Shown here piece by piece: positions 14,609 through 21,982 of a stretch of 27,029 nucleotides of DNA. The notes below the pieces were generated by a model. That model saw only the letters and a list, made by a program, of their open reading frames with translations, did no database searches and was not told the origin of the DNA. Location: the NCBI GenBank assembly GCA_002371825.1, contig DFHF01000058.1:1-27029 (forward strand), written 5' to 3'. The DNA is from Ruminococcus flavefaciens (GTDB taxonomy: Bacteria; Bacillota; Clostridia; Oscillospirales; Ruminococcaceae). The stretch's first letter is position 1. Each line of letters starts with the position of its first letter. Position numbers and translations under genes: made by a program.

Positions 14609-15331
14609 ATGAAAAAAGGAATTGATGTTTCACGGTGGCAGGGCGACATCGACTGGACTAAGGTCAGGGAGGCCGGCATAGAGTTTGCTATAATAAAAGC
14701 CGGAGGCTCGGACGACGGATTCTATACTGATTCCAAATTCGAGAAGAATTATAAAGGTGCAAAGGAGGCTGGTATATCAGTCGGTGCATACTACATAGTC
14801 GGCTCCAAATGCGTATCCCGTATAGACGGAGTATCAGATGCTAATCGCTTCATAAATATCATCAAGGGAAAGCAGTTTGACTATCCCGTATACATCGACC
14901 TTGAGTTGACAAGTCCGGCCGACAAGTGCGGCACTACTGATGCTTGCATTGGATTTTGTCAGACTATGGAAAAAGCAGGATACTACTGCGGAATATACGC
15001 ATCTGATATATCTGGATTCGTAGATAGACTTGATATGAGCAGACTAACGCAGTTTGACAAATGGGTCGCACGGTACGGCGGCAAACCAACTGCTGTAAAG
15101 AGATACGGCATCTGGCAGAAATCCAGCAACGGAACTATAACCGGCATAGCTGGTAACGTTGATATCAACGAGGCATATGAGGACTATCCGACTATTATCA
15201 AGGCTGCCGGGCTCAACGAATTCAGCAAGCCGGAGCCGGTCCCACAGGTTAAGCCTCCTGAAATAACCAAAAAATCGGTGACTCTAATCATCGACGATCA
15301 TACTTATACTGGGCTGCTGGATGAGCAGTAG
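14609..15331 (+). CDS. Endolysin, GH25 lysozyme, 240 aa
   Basis: This is a GH25 muramidase that cleaves peptidoglycan at lysis. It starts KKGIDVSRWQGDIDW (Asp6) and has the catalytic YIDLEL (Asp97, Glu99), with WVARYGG and YGIWQ later, all typical of the family. After residue 205 a proline-rich linker (SKPEPVPQVKPPE) leads to a short KKSVTLIIDDHTYTGLL tail that may bind the wall. ATG 14609 is nine bases after AAGGAGG; the earlier ATG at 14603 is only three away, so the later one is preferred. It ends TAG CAG TAA. No signal peptide, as expected for holin-dependent release. Confidence 0.93.
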   Translation: MKKGIDVSRWQGDIDWTKVREAGIEFAIIKAGGSDDGFYTDSKFEKNYKGAKEAGISVGAYYIVGSKCVSRIDGVSDANRFINIIKGKQFDYPVYIDLELTSPADKCGTTDACIGFCQTMEKAGYYCGIYASDISGFVDRLDMSRLTQFDKWVARYGGKPTAVKRYGIWQKSSNGTITGIAGNVDINEAYEDYPTIIKAAGLNEFSKPEPVPQVKPPEITKKSVTLIIDDHTYTGLLDEQ

Positions 15332-15336
15332 CAGTA

Positions 15337-15376
15337 AAAAAATCCCCTTCGGAGCTGATCCGGAGGGGACTTTTTC
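15337..15376. terminator. Bidirectional terminator after the endolysin
   Basis: TCCCCTTCGG (15343-15352) pairs with CCGGAGGGGA (15360-15369), ten base pairs with one G-U. TTTTT follows on + and seven A bases precede it, so it also works on -. It ends the late operon and the short leftward RNA described here. Confidence 0.9.
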
Positions 15377-15420
15377 TGTCTCTCCTTGGTGAACCAGAGA
15401 GACATTGCATTGATTGGTGT
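15337..15420 (-). ncRNA. Candidate ~84-nt antisense small RNA at the prophage right end
   Basis: A consensus promoter on the - strand (15427-15455) fires leftward about seven bases before 15420, and the only thing downstream before the terminator is 80-odd bases with no start codon frame of note. The RNA would contain one hairpin (TGTCTCTC with GAGAGACA, inner TGG-TTCA-CCA) and the terminator hairpin (CCCC/GGGG) with a U-run. Two hairpins between a perfect promoter and terminator are the signature of a trans-acting or antisense small RNA. It ends about six bases beyond the endolysin stop, so it does not overlap the coding part. Confidence 0.55.
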
Positions 15421-15426
15421 CTTTAC

Positions 15427-15455
15427 ATTATATCATAGATTGTTTCAATAGTCAA
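15427..15455 (-). promoter_or_regulatory. Sigma-70 promoter firing leftward into the prophage
   Basis: Read on the - strand: TTGACT (15450-15455), 17-bp spacer, TATAAT (15427-15432), with TG one base before the -10. This is near consensus. Expected start about 15420. Confidence 0.8.
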
Positions 15456-15626
15456 GAGTTGAAAATGCTTTTTTGTGTCGGATTTTATTGCTGATAAAAT
15501 GACACCTGATTTCAGTCATGCAATAGTGAAAAGAAGTGTATTAATGTTCAATTATGCGGGTCGGATACGGGTCAGCTGATTTGCAATTTATGGAAAAATA
15601 GCTAAATATGATTATTTTAATTTACT
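15456..15626 (+). other. Non-coding prophage end with two CGGGTC repeats
   Basis: No gene is seen between the leftward promoter and the tRNA-like end. CGGGTC occurs at 15557-15562 and 15568-15573, 11 bp apart (one helical turn), about 55 bp from the attachment site; this would fit recombinase or excisionase arm sites but is unproven. Confidence 0.45.
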
Positions 15627-15671
15627 TTCGGGACGTAGGGGCCGCAGGTTCAAATCCTGTCACCTCGACCA
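15627..15671 (+). other. attR: 3' part of tRNA-Pro(CGG)
   Basis: From TTCGGGA (anticodon loop, CGG at 34-36) the sequence continues as anticodon stem half CGTAG, variable GGGCC, T-arm GCAGG-TTCAAAT-CCTGT, acceptor half CACCTCG and ACCA. It matches the layout of bacterial tRNA-Pro(CGG) base for base in spacing. The 5' half is missing: the upstream bases do not pair with CGTAG. This is the mark of phage integration into a tRNA gene, with the break in the anticodon loop. The intact tRNA should lie at the far left end of the prophage, outside the window. Confidence 0.88.
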
Positions 15672-15695
15672 TGCAGGGAGTACCTGCTGTAATTT

Positions 15696-15729
15696 TGCGG
15701 TTCAGAAATTCTGGACCGCATTTTGTTTT
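15696..15729 (+). terminator. Terminator belonging to the original tRNA-Pro gene
   Basis: TGCGGTTCAGA pairs with TCTGGACCGCA (11 bp, one G-U) around a tiny loop, then TTTTGTTTT. A smaller GCAGG/CCTGC hairpin stands just before it (15673-15687). These are the native 3' flank of the tRNA. Confidence 0.85.
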
Positions 15730-15859
15730 CTTGAGTTGCAGAATATCAAAATGGGCTTATATTTACAGGGGGATGTAAATTTCACATAGCGCAAGCTCAT
15801 TTTCTCTTTACCATAAGACAAACGCCGGAGGGATAACTGTATATGAAAAAAAGCTCCTC

Positions 15860-15888
15860 TTGACACTGTATTCAAACCGTGATATAAT
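15860..15888 (+). promoter_or_regulatory. Consensus sigma-70 promoter of the MATE gene
   Basis: TTGACA (15860-15865), 17-bp spacer, TATAAT (15883-15888): both boxes perfect. Expected start about 15895, giving a leader of about 100 bases. Confidence 0.92.
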
Positions 15889-15929
15889 AAAAAGTTGGTT
15901 CGGAGGGCAAAACATTCGATAGAAATGCG

Positions 15930-15982
15930 ATGCTGGATAAGACCGCAGGCTGAGATGCCTGCTGTTTTGTCCGGCATTTTTT
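15930..15982 (+). terminator. Leader terminator (attenuator) before the MATE gene
   Basis: A 21-bp stem (15930-15950 with 15957-15977, three G-U and one mismatch) around a six-base loop is followed by TTTTTT, and the ribosome binding site GGAGGA follows within five bases. Most transcripts should stop here unless the stem is prevented. A weaker upstream fold (GCA-CATT with AATG-TGC, 15907-15932) overlaps its left arm and could be the switch. I do not recognise a known riboswitch class. Confidence 0.8.
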
Positions 15983-15996
15983 GTGGAGGAAAATAA

Positions 15997-17352
15997 ATGG
16001 AAAAGAATAATTTTACTGAAGGAGCGATACTGCCGAAGCTTCTGAAATTCATGCTTCCGGTGCTGTTTGCCATGTTTTTGCAGTCGCTTTACGGAGCGGT
16101 AGATCTGCTTGTTGTAGGAAGATTCAGTGACAATGCGGCAGTATCCGCAGTTTCTACCGGCTCGCAGATAGTAATGACACTGACCAATATACTTGTCAGC
16201 TTTTCGATGGGAATAACTGTAGCTGTTGGGCAGAAAATCGGACAGAAGCGACCGAAAGATGCGGCACAGATCATAGGCACAGGACTATTGATCTTTGCTA
16301 TAACGGGTCTGCTCCTGACATTCATCAGTGTAGCCGGAGCTGAGGTCCTTGCTAAGATAATGAATGCTCCTGAGGAGGCATTTGATGTAACTGCAGGGTA
16401 TATCAGGATATGCGGAGCAGGCTTTCTGATAATCACAGCTTATAATCTGCTTGGAAGTATTTTCCGTGGCCTTGGCGATGCAAGAACACCTCTGATAGCT
16501 GTGGGGATAGCCTGTGTATTCAACATAATCGGGGATCTGTTTTTTGTAGCGGTACTGCATCTTGGAGCAAATGGTGCGGCACTTGCAACAGTACTTGCAC
16601 AGCTTATAAGTGTGCTTATCTCACTGTTTATTATCAGACGTACAAAGCTTCCGTTTGAGTTCCACAGGACGAATATCAGAATGGATAGACCCTGTGCAAG
16701 GTCAATATTCAGGATAGGAACACCTATTGCCCTGCAGGATCTTCTTGTGGGGATATCATTCCTTGTAATGCTGGCGATCGTCAATAATTTAGGACTTTCT
16801 GCTTCGGCAGGTGTAGGAGTTGCAGAGAAGGTCTGTGCATTTATAATGCTTGTTCCATTGGCATTTATGCAGTCGATGTCGGCATTTGTTGCTCAGAATT
16901 TCGGAGCCGGAAAGCCGGACAGAGCAAAGCAGGCTCTGAAAACGGGTATAGCAGTATCCTTTGTATTCGGATTCATTATGTTCCTGCTGACATTCTTCCG
17001 TGGTGACCTGCTGGCAGGTATATTCTCAAATGACAGCGAAGCGATAAGCAATGCCTGGGATTATCTTAAAGCTTATGCGATAGACTGTCTGCTGACCTGT
17101 TTCCTGTTCTGTTTCATAGGCTACTACAACGGTATACAGAAGACTACATTTGTAATGATACAGGGTATCTGCGGAGCTTTCTGTGTGAGGATACCTGTTG
17201 CGTTCATAATGCAGCATTTCGGCAATGGATCACTTTTCCTGATCGGACTTGCAACACCATGTTCAACAGTATTGCAGATTACGATGTGTTTTGCGGTCTA
17301 TGCTTATATGAGGAAAAGAGAGCGGGCAGAAAAGAACGTATCCGTAAAATAA
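15997..17352 (+). CDS. MATE family efflux transporter, 451 aa
   Basis: A multidrug and toxin extrusion protein of the DinF/NorM kind, moving cationic compounds out with sodium or proton exchange. About twelve membrane segments are visible in two halves: KLLKFMLPVLFAMFLQSLYGAVDLLVVGRF, IVMTLTNILVSFSMGITVAVGQKIGQKR, then GLGDARTPLIAVGIACVFNIIGDLFFVAVL, a typical MATE block, and a second half starting FRIGTPIALQDLLVGISFLVMLAIV. FVAQNFGAGKPDRAKQALKTG is another family hallmark. GGAGG lies seven bases before the ATG. It stands alone, between its own promoter and terminator. The substrate cannot be told from sequence. Confidence 0.93.
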   Translation: MEKNNFTEGAILPKLLKFMLPVLFAMFLQSLYGAVDLLVVGRFSDNAAVSAVSTGSQIVMTLTNILVSFSMGITVAVGQKIGQKRPKDAAQIIGTGLLIFAITGLLLTFISVAGAEVLAKIMNAPEEAFDVTAGYIRICGAGFLIITAYNLLGSIFRGLGDARTPLIAVGIACVFNIIGDLFFVAVLHLGANGAALATVLAQLISVLISLFIIRRTKLPFEFHRTNIRMDRPCARSIFRIGTPIALQDLLVGISFLVMLAIVNNLGLSASAGVGVAEKVCAFIMLVPLAFMQSMSAFVAQNFGAGKPDRAKQALKTGIAVSFVFGFIMFLLTFFRGDLLAGIFSNDSEAISNAWDYLKAYAIDCLLTCFLFCFIGYYNGIQKTTFVMIQGICGAFCVRIPVAFIMQHFGNGSLFLIGLATPCSTVLQITMCFAVYAYMRKRERAEKNVSVK

Positions 17353-17409
17353 GGATAACTCTGAGGCGATGATATTTTTCGGAGCGCCGGCATATTAAAA
17401 CTTAAAATC

Positions 17410-17454
17410 TGACCGGACTGTTTTATGCACTGCATGGAATGGTCCGGATTTTTT
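17410..17454 (+). terminator. Terminator after the MATE gene
   Basis: CCGGAC (17413-17418) pairs with GTCCGG (17442-17447), with a nested ATGCA/TGCAT-type stem between them, followed by TTTTTT. Confidence 0.75.
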
Positions 17455-17475
17455 CTGTTCAACAGCAATACTATA

Positions 17476-17503
17476 CATAAGTTTTTCTTATGCAATATAT
17501 AAG
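17476..17503 (+). promoter_or_regulatory. Likely LysR-type operator upstream of the flavodoxin operon
   Basis: CATAAG-TTTTT-CTTATG (17476-17492) is a perfect inverted repeat that contains T-N11-A, the LysR-type box. A third ATAAG half-site at 17499-17503 lies toward the promoter. The centre (17484) is about 69 bases before the expected start, the usual place of a LysR recognition site. The regulator would be the LysR gene at the end of this operon. Confidence 0.7.
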
Positions 17504-17540
17504 ATATCCGTATTGTTTTATTACTGTATCTATGTTAGAA

Positions 17541-17546
17541 TATAAT
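17541..17546 (+). promoter_or_regulatory. -10 box of the flavodoxin operon
   Basis: TATAAT is perfect but the -35 at 17 bp (TTATTA, 17518-17523) is poor, as in promoters that need an activator. Expected start about 17553. Confidence 0.6.
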
Positions 17547-17574
17547 TACAAAATCTGATACGGAGGTAATCACC

Positions 17575-18090
17575 ATGGCAAAAATTCTTATAGTTTACTA
17601 TTCTCGCAAGGGAGAAAATTACTGGAACGGCAGTCTGAAAAACATATCAAAGGGAAACACAGAGCGTGTAGCTGAATTTATTCAGAATGCAGTCGGCGGT
17701 GACCTCTTTGAAGTTGAGACTGTAAAGCCCTATTCCGACAGTTATATGACCTGTATCGAAGAGGCTAAGCAGGAGCTCCGAGAGAAGGCACGTCCTGAGA
17801 TAAAGGGCTTCCCGGAAAATTTTGAGGAATATGATACTATATTTGTCGGCTATCCCAACTGGTGGGGAACAATGCCTATGTGTATGTTCACTCTTCTTGA
17901 AAAGTTTGATCTCACAGGAAAGACCATAATTCCCTTCTGCACAAATGAAGGCAGCGGTATGGGCTCAAGCGAGCGTGACCTGAAGGCTCTCTGCAAGGGC
18001 GCAGAGGTAAAGGCAGGTCTTTCAGTGCATGGCGCTGAGGCTGAGAATTCAGAGAATAAAGCTGCTGCATGGGCAAAAAAATCAATATAA
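17575..18090 (+). CDS. Flavodoxin-family protein, 171 aa
   Basis: A long-type flavodoxin that binds FMN. It begins KILIVYYSRKGENYWNGSLKNISKGNTERVAEFI: the first strand and phosphate loop, with an insertion between YSR and GNT as in flavodoxin_4 (reduction-linked) members. The second FMN contact is VGYPNWWGTMPMCMFTLLEKFDL and the third FCTNEGSGMGSSERDL. The product is soluble. Perfect GGAGG lies eight bases before the ATG. It is first in a four-gene operon with cupin, CMD and LysR genes and would supply electrons or reduce a quinone-like substrate. Function within the operon is unknown. Confidence 0.9.
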   Translation: MAKILIVYYSRKGENYWNGSLKNISKGNTERVAEFIQNAVGGDLFEVETVKPYSDSYMTCIEEAKQELREKARPEIKGFPENFEEYDTIFVGYPNWWGTMPMCMFTLLEKFDLTGKTIIPFCTNEGSGMGSSERDLKALCKGAEVKAGLSVHGAEAENSENKAAAWAKKSI

Positions 18091-18102
18091 GGAGGATGCA
18101 TT

Positions 18103-18522
18103 ATGACACTTGAAGAGCTAAGAAACAATTCAGTTTTCCCTGTTGGAGGAGAGAACGTAAATTATGCAAAATACTTTATCGGCACAAGCTACCTCAACAT
18201 GATCAGTATGGAGCAGGTGGTCATAGGAAACGTAACATTTGAACCTGGCTGCCGCAATAACTGGCACATACATCATGCCGACAAGGCCGGCGGACAGATG
18301 CTTCTGGTCACAGCAGGAAGCGGCTGGTATCAGGAATGGGGAAAGGAGCCTCAGAAGCTCCAGCCCGGAGATGTAGTCCACATTCCTGCAAATGTAAAGC
18401 ACTGGCACGGTGCATCAGCTGACAGTGCCTTCCAGCATCTTGCCATAGAGGTCTCAGGTGAGAATTGCTCTACAGAATGGTGCGAGCCTGTTTCAGATGA
18501 GGAATATGGCAAACTTAAATGA
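18103..18522 (+). CDS. Cupin-domain protein, 139 aa
   Basis: A single cupin barrel. The metal site shows as NWHIHHADKAGGQ (His55, His57, Gln65) and the second motif PGDVVHIPANVKHWHGA (His100). In this cupin_2 type the metal may be Fe, Mn or Ni. The start ATG follows AAGGAGG, 12 bases after the flavodoxin stop. Proteins of this kind are often fused or adjacent to carboxymuconolactone decarboxylase-like domains, which here is the next gene. It probably acts on the same small molecule. No signal peptide. Confidence 0.88.
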   Translation: MTLEELRNNSVFPVGGENVNYAKYFIGTSYLNMISMEQVVIGNVTFEPGCRNNWHIHHADKAGGQMLLVTAGSGWYQEWGKEPQKLQPGDVVHIPANVKHWHGASADSAFQHLAIEVSGENCSTEWCEPVSDEEYGKLK

Positions 18523-18565
18523 GCATTGAATATGTATTCTGCATCGTTGTATTAAGGAGGAAACT

Positions 18566-19330
18566 ATGTCAGTAACAGAAAATGCAAAAAACTATCATGA
18601 AAAAATGTTTCCGGGTCATGTGTCAGAGCTTTCAAAGACAGACCCGGAGTTTATAGAGTGCTTTGATAATTTCGCATTCGACGAAGTTGTCAGCAGTGAT
18701 GATCTGGACGACAAAACACGTTTTATGGCTATCCTCTCCACACTTATCGGCTGTCAGGGAGTGGACGAATACCGTGTTATCCTCCCCGCAGCCTTTAATT
18801 TCGGAGTGACTTACATAGAGGCCAAGGAGATAGTATACCAGGCTGCTGCGTATCTGGGTATCGGACGTGTATATCCATTTCTGAAGGCAACCAATGAAGT
18901 GCTTGAAGAGCTGGGAGTGTCTCTGCCGCTGGAGGGACAGTCTACGACTTCAGCAGACAGCCGCCTTGAAGCTGGCATACAGGCTCAGGTGGATATATTC
19001 GGCGATGGCATGAAGGAGTTTTATAAGTCAGGACCGGCTGAGACTGTTCATATCAACCGGTGGCTTGCTGACAACTGCTTCGGCGACTGGTACACACGAA
19101 AGGGTCTTGACTACAAGCAGCGTGAGATGATAACATTCTGCTTCCTGTCGGCACAGGGCGGCTGTGAACCTCAGCTCACTGCTCATGCCGGTGCAAATAT
19201 GCGTATAGGCAACGACAGGGCATTTCTGATAAAGATAGTTTCACAGTGCCTGCCTTATATAGGCTACCCCAGAAGTCTGAATGCACTTACCTGCATCAGG
19301 AATGCGGCGGCCTCTGACAAAACGGAGTGA
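18566..19330 (+). CDS. Carboxymuconolactone decarboxylase-family protein, two repeats, 254 aa
   Basis: This protein contains two CMD-type helical repeats. The first is about residues 40-110 (DKTRFMAILSTLIGCQGVDEYRVILPAAFNFGVTYIEAKEIVYQ) and the second about 170-245 (DYKQREMITFCFLSAQGGCEPQLTAHAGANMRIG). The first keeps the E-[IV]-x-x-Q-A part typical for gamma-carboxymuconolactone decarboxylases and AhpD-like enzymes; a redox CxxC of AhpD is absent. AAGGAGG precedes the ATG. It lies after the cupin gene, and 3 bases before LysR. A detoxification or alkylhydroperoxide-like reaction is conceivable, but the substrate is unknown. Confidence 0.88.
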   Translation: MSVTENAKNYHEKMFPGHVSELSKTDPEFIECFDNFAFDEVVSSDDLDDKTRFMAILSTLIGCQGVDEYRVILPAAFNFGVTYIEAKEIVYQAAAYLGIGRVYPFLKATNEVLEELGVSLPLEGQSTTSADSRLEAGIQAQVDIFGDGMKEFYKSGPAETVHINRWLADNCFGDWYTRKGLDYKQREMITFCFLSAQGGCEPQLTAHAGANMRIGNDRAFLIKIVSQCLPYIGYPRSLNALTCIRNAAASDKTE

Positions 19331-19333
19331 TAT

Positions 19334-20206
19334 ATGCTCAAACAGATACGGTATTTTCAGTCTGTCGTAAAGCTTGGCAGCTTCACAGCAGCTGCCGAGG
19401 AGCATTTTATATCGCAGTCGGCAATATCACAGCAGATAAAGGCTCTTGAGGAAGAGCTTGGAACTGTCCTTCTTGAAAGAAGGAAGCGCAGCTTTTCGCT
19501 CACTCCTGCCGGTGAATACTTTTACAAGAAAAGCCTTGTGCTCGCAGCGGATTATGATAATTTATGCCGTGAGCTTAAGCGTATCAGCGGTTCCGGGGAA
19601 AAGCGCCTCAGGATAGGAGTACTGAAGGGATACGGAGGCTCAGAATTTCACAATGCTGTATCCATATTTGCGTCCAAATATCCGGATATAACTGTTGAGG
19701 TCGTCCATGGCAACCATGATGCTTTGTATGCACAGCTGAGAAATGATGAGCTTGATATCGTACTCAACGACCAGAGGCGTGTATTTTCGGATGAATACAT
19801 AAATATAGTTCTTGATATAAGAGAGTACTATGCCGGTATATCACTCAACAGTCCTCTTGCACAGCTTGAAGATGCCGAGATAAGCGATCTGAAAAATATT
19901 CCGCTTATCCTGCTGTCCACAGAGGATCAGCAGGAAACGGAAAGAAACTTCTATACAAATGATCTCGGATTCCGAAGCGATATCATTTTTACGGAGTATA
20001 TCGATGATGCGCTTATGCAGGTCGTACAGGGGAATGGTATTATGCCGATAGAGGGCAGCGGAGATGTGCCTCTGAGTGCAGTCAGAACTGTTAGGCTGCT
20101 GAGAAACGGCAAACCTGTCATCAGACGTTATTGTGCATTTATGAAAGCCCATGACCACCCTAAGCATACAAATGAATTTATAGAGATACTGAAAGATCAG
20201 TTCTGA
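19334..20206 (+). CDS. LysR-family transcriptional regulator, 290 aa
   Basis: The N-terminal winged helix-turn-helix is classic: MLKQIRYFQSVVKLGSFTAAAEEHFISQSAISQQIKALEEELGTVLLERRKRSFSLTPAGEYF (residues 1-63), followed by a linker helix and a periplasmic-binding-like effector domain (RIGVLKGYGGSEFHNAV). It starts three bases after the CMD stop with GGAG before the ATG, so it is last in the operon rather than divergent, as most LysR genes are. A perfect T-N11-A dyad sits upstream of the flavodoxin gene and is the likely target. Effector unknown. Confidence 0.93.
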   Translation: MLKQIRYFQSVVKLGSFTAAAEEHFISQSAISQQIKALEEELGTVLLERRKRSFSLTPAGEYFYKKSLVLAADYDNLCRELKRISGSGEKRLRIGVLKGYGGSEFHNAVSIFASKYPDITVEVVHGNHDALYAQLRNDELDIVLNDQRRVFSDEYINIVLDIREYYAGISLNSPLAQLEDAEISDLKNIPLILLSTEDQQETERNFYTNDLGFRSDIIFTEYIDDALMQVVQGNGIMPIEGSGDVPLSAVRTVRLLRNGKPVIRRYCAFMKAHDHPKHTNEFIEILKDQF

Positions 20207-20210
20207 AAAT

Positions 20211-20265
20211 GATCGCTGCGGAGCCTACTGTCATCAGAGAGTAAGGATATCCGTGGCGATCTTTT
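20211..20265 (+). terminator. Convergent terminator after the LysR gene
   Basis: A 12-bp stem (GATCGCTGCGGA with TCCGTGGCGATC, two G-U) around a long loop, followed by TTTTC. It overlaps the last codons of the ABC-F gene on the other strand. Confidence 0.5.
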
Positions 20266-21760
20266 CACGGAATCTCACATCGTGCTCAACGAAGAGCATA
20301 GTAGGCTGATATTCCAGCAGCAGCTTTTCTATCTGTATTCTTGAAAAGATATCGATATAATTAAGCGGTTCATCCCATATAAAAAGATGAGCAGGCCGAA
20401 GCAGACTTGCTGCAATGAGAACTTTTTTCTTCTGCCCCTCCGAGAAGTCACGCATATCCTTCTGGAACTGGACCCTCTCCATATCAAGATGTCTGAGGAT
20501 AGTGCAGAAGAGAGACTGGTCGAGGGATAGCTCCTGGCAAAGACTGAAAATATCTCCCTTAAGCCAGGATGTATCCTGATCCACATATGAAATATCCAGT
20601 CCTGAGGCCGTAGAGCAGCAGCCGGATTCGGAGAAATCGGCCTGCAAATTTCTGTATCCTGCCTTATGGAGTATTCTCTTAATAAGTGTGGATTTACCGC
20701 AGCCGTTTCCGCCGTGGATCGCTATACGCTGTCCCTTTTTGAGAGTAAATGTCAGGCCGCTGAACAGGGGAGAGGGAGAATCTTTATAAGTGAAGCTGTA
20801 ATCCTTGAGATCGATCAGCGTGCTCTTGTGATGCTCAAGCATTGACAGTCTGAGGTCAGGAACTCTCTCTATATCGCTGAGCAGACCTTCTTTTTCTTCG
20901 ATCTCATGGCTTATGCGTTTCTCCATCTGTTTTACACGGCTCTGCATTTTCTTGGTTTTGGCACCTATGAAAGAGCGGGTGCTTATACACCTGTCGTGTT
21001 CTTTTATGGGATCGAATCCTATTTTTGTACGTTCATTTTTGTCAGCCCATTCAGAGGTGCGCTTAGCGGCCTGCTTAAGCTTTTTTATTTCCCGGAGATG
21101 CTTTTCGTTTTCAGCAGCAGCAAACTGATCCTTGCGTTTTTTATTTTCCCACCAGCTTGAGAAGTTCCCGTTCTGTACCTCGATGCTTTTTCGGTTCAGC
21201 ACAAGTACATGGTCTGTACATTCATCCAGCAGGTCACGGTCATGTGAAACAAGGATAAAACCCTTTTTGCCCGATAGATAGCGTCTGACAACATCTCTTG
21301 CGTTCTGATCCAGATGATTGGTGGGCTCGTCTATCAGCAGGAACTCGTTTTCCCCGGAGAAAAGAACAGCAAGAAGAATTTTTGTCTTTTCGCCCGGACT
21401 GAGTGTGCAGAAAGGGCGGTATAGCAGATCTGCATCTTCTTCCAGCAGAGCGAGCTCGCAGATAACCCGCCATTCCTCGCAGTTCTGTTTAATGTCTCCG
21501 ATAAATTCTGAGGCAGATCTATCAGCATCCGAGTTATTGATGTGGTATGGGAAGTACTCAAAGCCTGAAGAGGCAGAAATTGACCCTCTGTAAGGATATT
21601 TCCCCATAAGGAGATGGAGAAAGGTAGTTTTGCCTTTACCGTTCCGGCCGATGAAGCCCAGCTTCCAGTCGGTATCGATAGAGAACGAGACGTTTTCAAA
21701 GATATTATCGAAGCTTCCCTCGTAAGAGAATGTTAAATTCTGAACATTGATTTGTGACAT
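20234..21760 (-). CDS. ABC-F ATPase, Lsa/Vga-like ribosome protection protein, 508 aa
   Basis: ABC-F proteins with two ATPase domains bind the ribosome and remove antibiotics or aid stalled ribosomes. Domain 1 has Walker A GRNGKGKTT (38-46), signature LSPGEKTK and Walker B FLLIDEPTNHLD; domain 2 has GGNGCGKST, FSEGQKKK and LFIWDEPLNYID. The inter-domain linker (WADKNERTKIGFDPIKEHD) with a long charged helix matches the Lsa/Vga lineage and so may protect against lincosamide, streptogramin A and pleuromutilin drugs. The WDEPLNYID in domain 2 is typical of Lsa. ATG at 21760 is chosen because AAGGAGG lies nine bases upstream; an in-frame ATG at 21823 overlaps the leader terminator. Substrate range cannot be read from the sequence. 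Confidence 0.9.
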   Translation of the reverse strand: MSQINVQNLTFSYEGSFDNIFENVSFSIDTDWKLGFIGRNGKGKTTFLHLLMGKYPYRGSISASSGFEYFPYHINNSDADRSASEFIGDIKQNCEEWRVICELALLEEDADLLYRPFCTLSPGEKTKILLAVLFSGENEFLLIDEPTNHLDQNARDVVRRYLSGKKGFILVSHDRDLLDECTDHVLVLNRKSIEVQNGNFSSWWENKKRKDQFAAAENEKHLREIKKLKQAAKRTSEWADKNERTKIGFDPIKEHDRCISTRSFIGAKTKKMQSRVKQMEKRISHEIEEKEGLLSDIERVPDLRLSMLEHHKSTLIDLKDYSFTYKDSPSPLFSGLTFTLKKGQRIAIHGGNGCGKSTLIKRILHKAGYRNLQADFSESGCCSTASGLDISYVDQDTSWLKGDIFSLCQELSLDQSLFCTILRHLDMERVQFQKDMRDFSEGQKKKVLIAASLLRPAHLFIWDEPLNYIDIFSRIQIEKLLLEYQPTMLFVEHDVRFREKIATDILTL

Positions 21761-21791
21761 ATAAATTCCTCCTTCCCGGCCCTTAGGCAAT

Positions 21792-21821
21792 AAAAAAGGA
21801 CCGTTTGCTGCCAAACGATCC
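21792..21821 (-). terminator. Leader terminator (attenuator) of the ABC-F gene
   Basis: On the - strand GGATCGTTTG and CAAACGGTCC pair over ten bases with one G-U around GCAG, then TTTTTT. It ends 31 bases before the start codon. In ABC-F resistance genes such a terminator is released when an upstream ribosome stalls. Confidence 0.85.
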
Positions 21822-21832
21822 ATTATGAACCT

Positions 21833-21895
21833 ATAACCTCAAGGGCGCAGAGGTATCCTGCACCAGATATAAAAAACAACACAAAAAGAGGTTAT
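21833..21895 (-). promoter_or_regulatory. Long-range leader stem and rival hairpin before the ABC-F gene
   Basis: ATAACCTC (21888-21895 on -) pairs perfectly with GAGGTTAT (21833-21840 on -). The first arm can instead pair with the TTATG just upstream (a TTATG/CATAA hairpin at 21892-21905). Mutually exclusive folds of this kind are typical of attenuators. Confidence 0.5.
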
Positions 21896-21982
21896 GAGAA
21901 CATAATCCACTTTTGGCAACATGATAAGACAGTATGACTACAGTCAGACTGCCGATAAAATATTCATGTGTTCAAAAGCAGA

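Noticed and set aside
6115..15331. Phage-wide recoding of TAG as an amino acid
   Set aside because: terL ends in TAG and reading on gives no meaningful sequence, and the endolysin TAG is followed by TAA after one codon. Only the tail gene shows a meaningful continuation.
15702..16073. 123-codon - frame over the tRNA terminator and MATE start
   Set aside because: It crosses a promoter and two terminators, and has no start signal or family resemblance.
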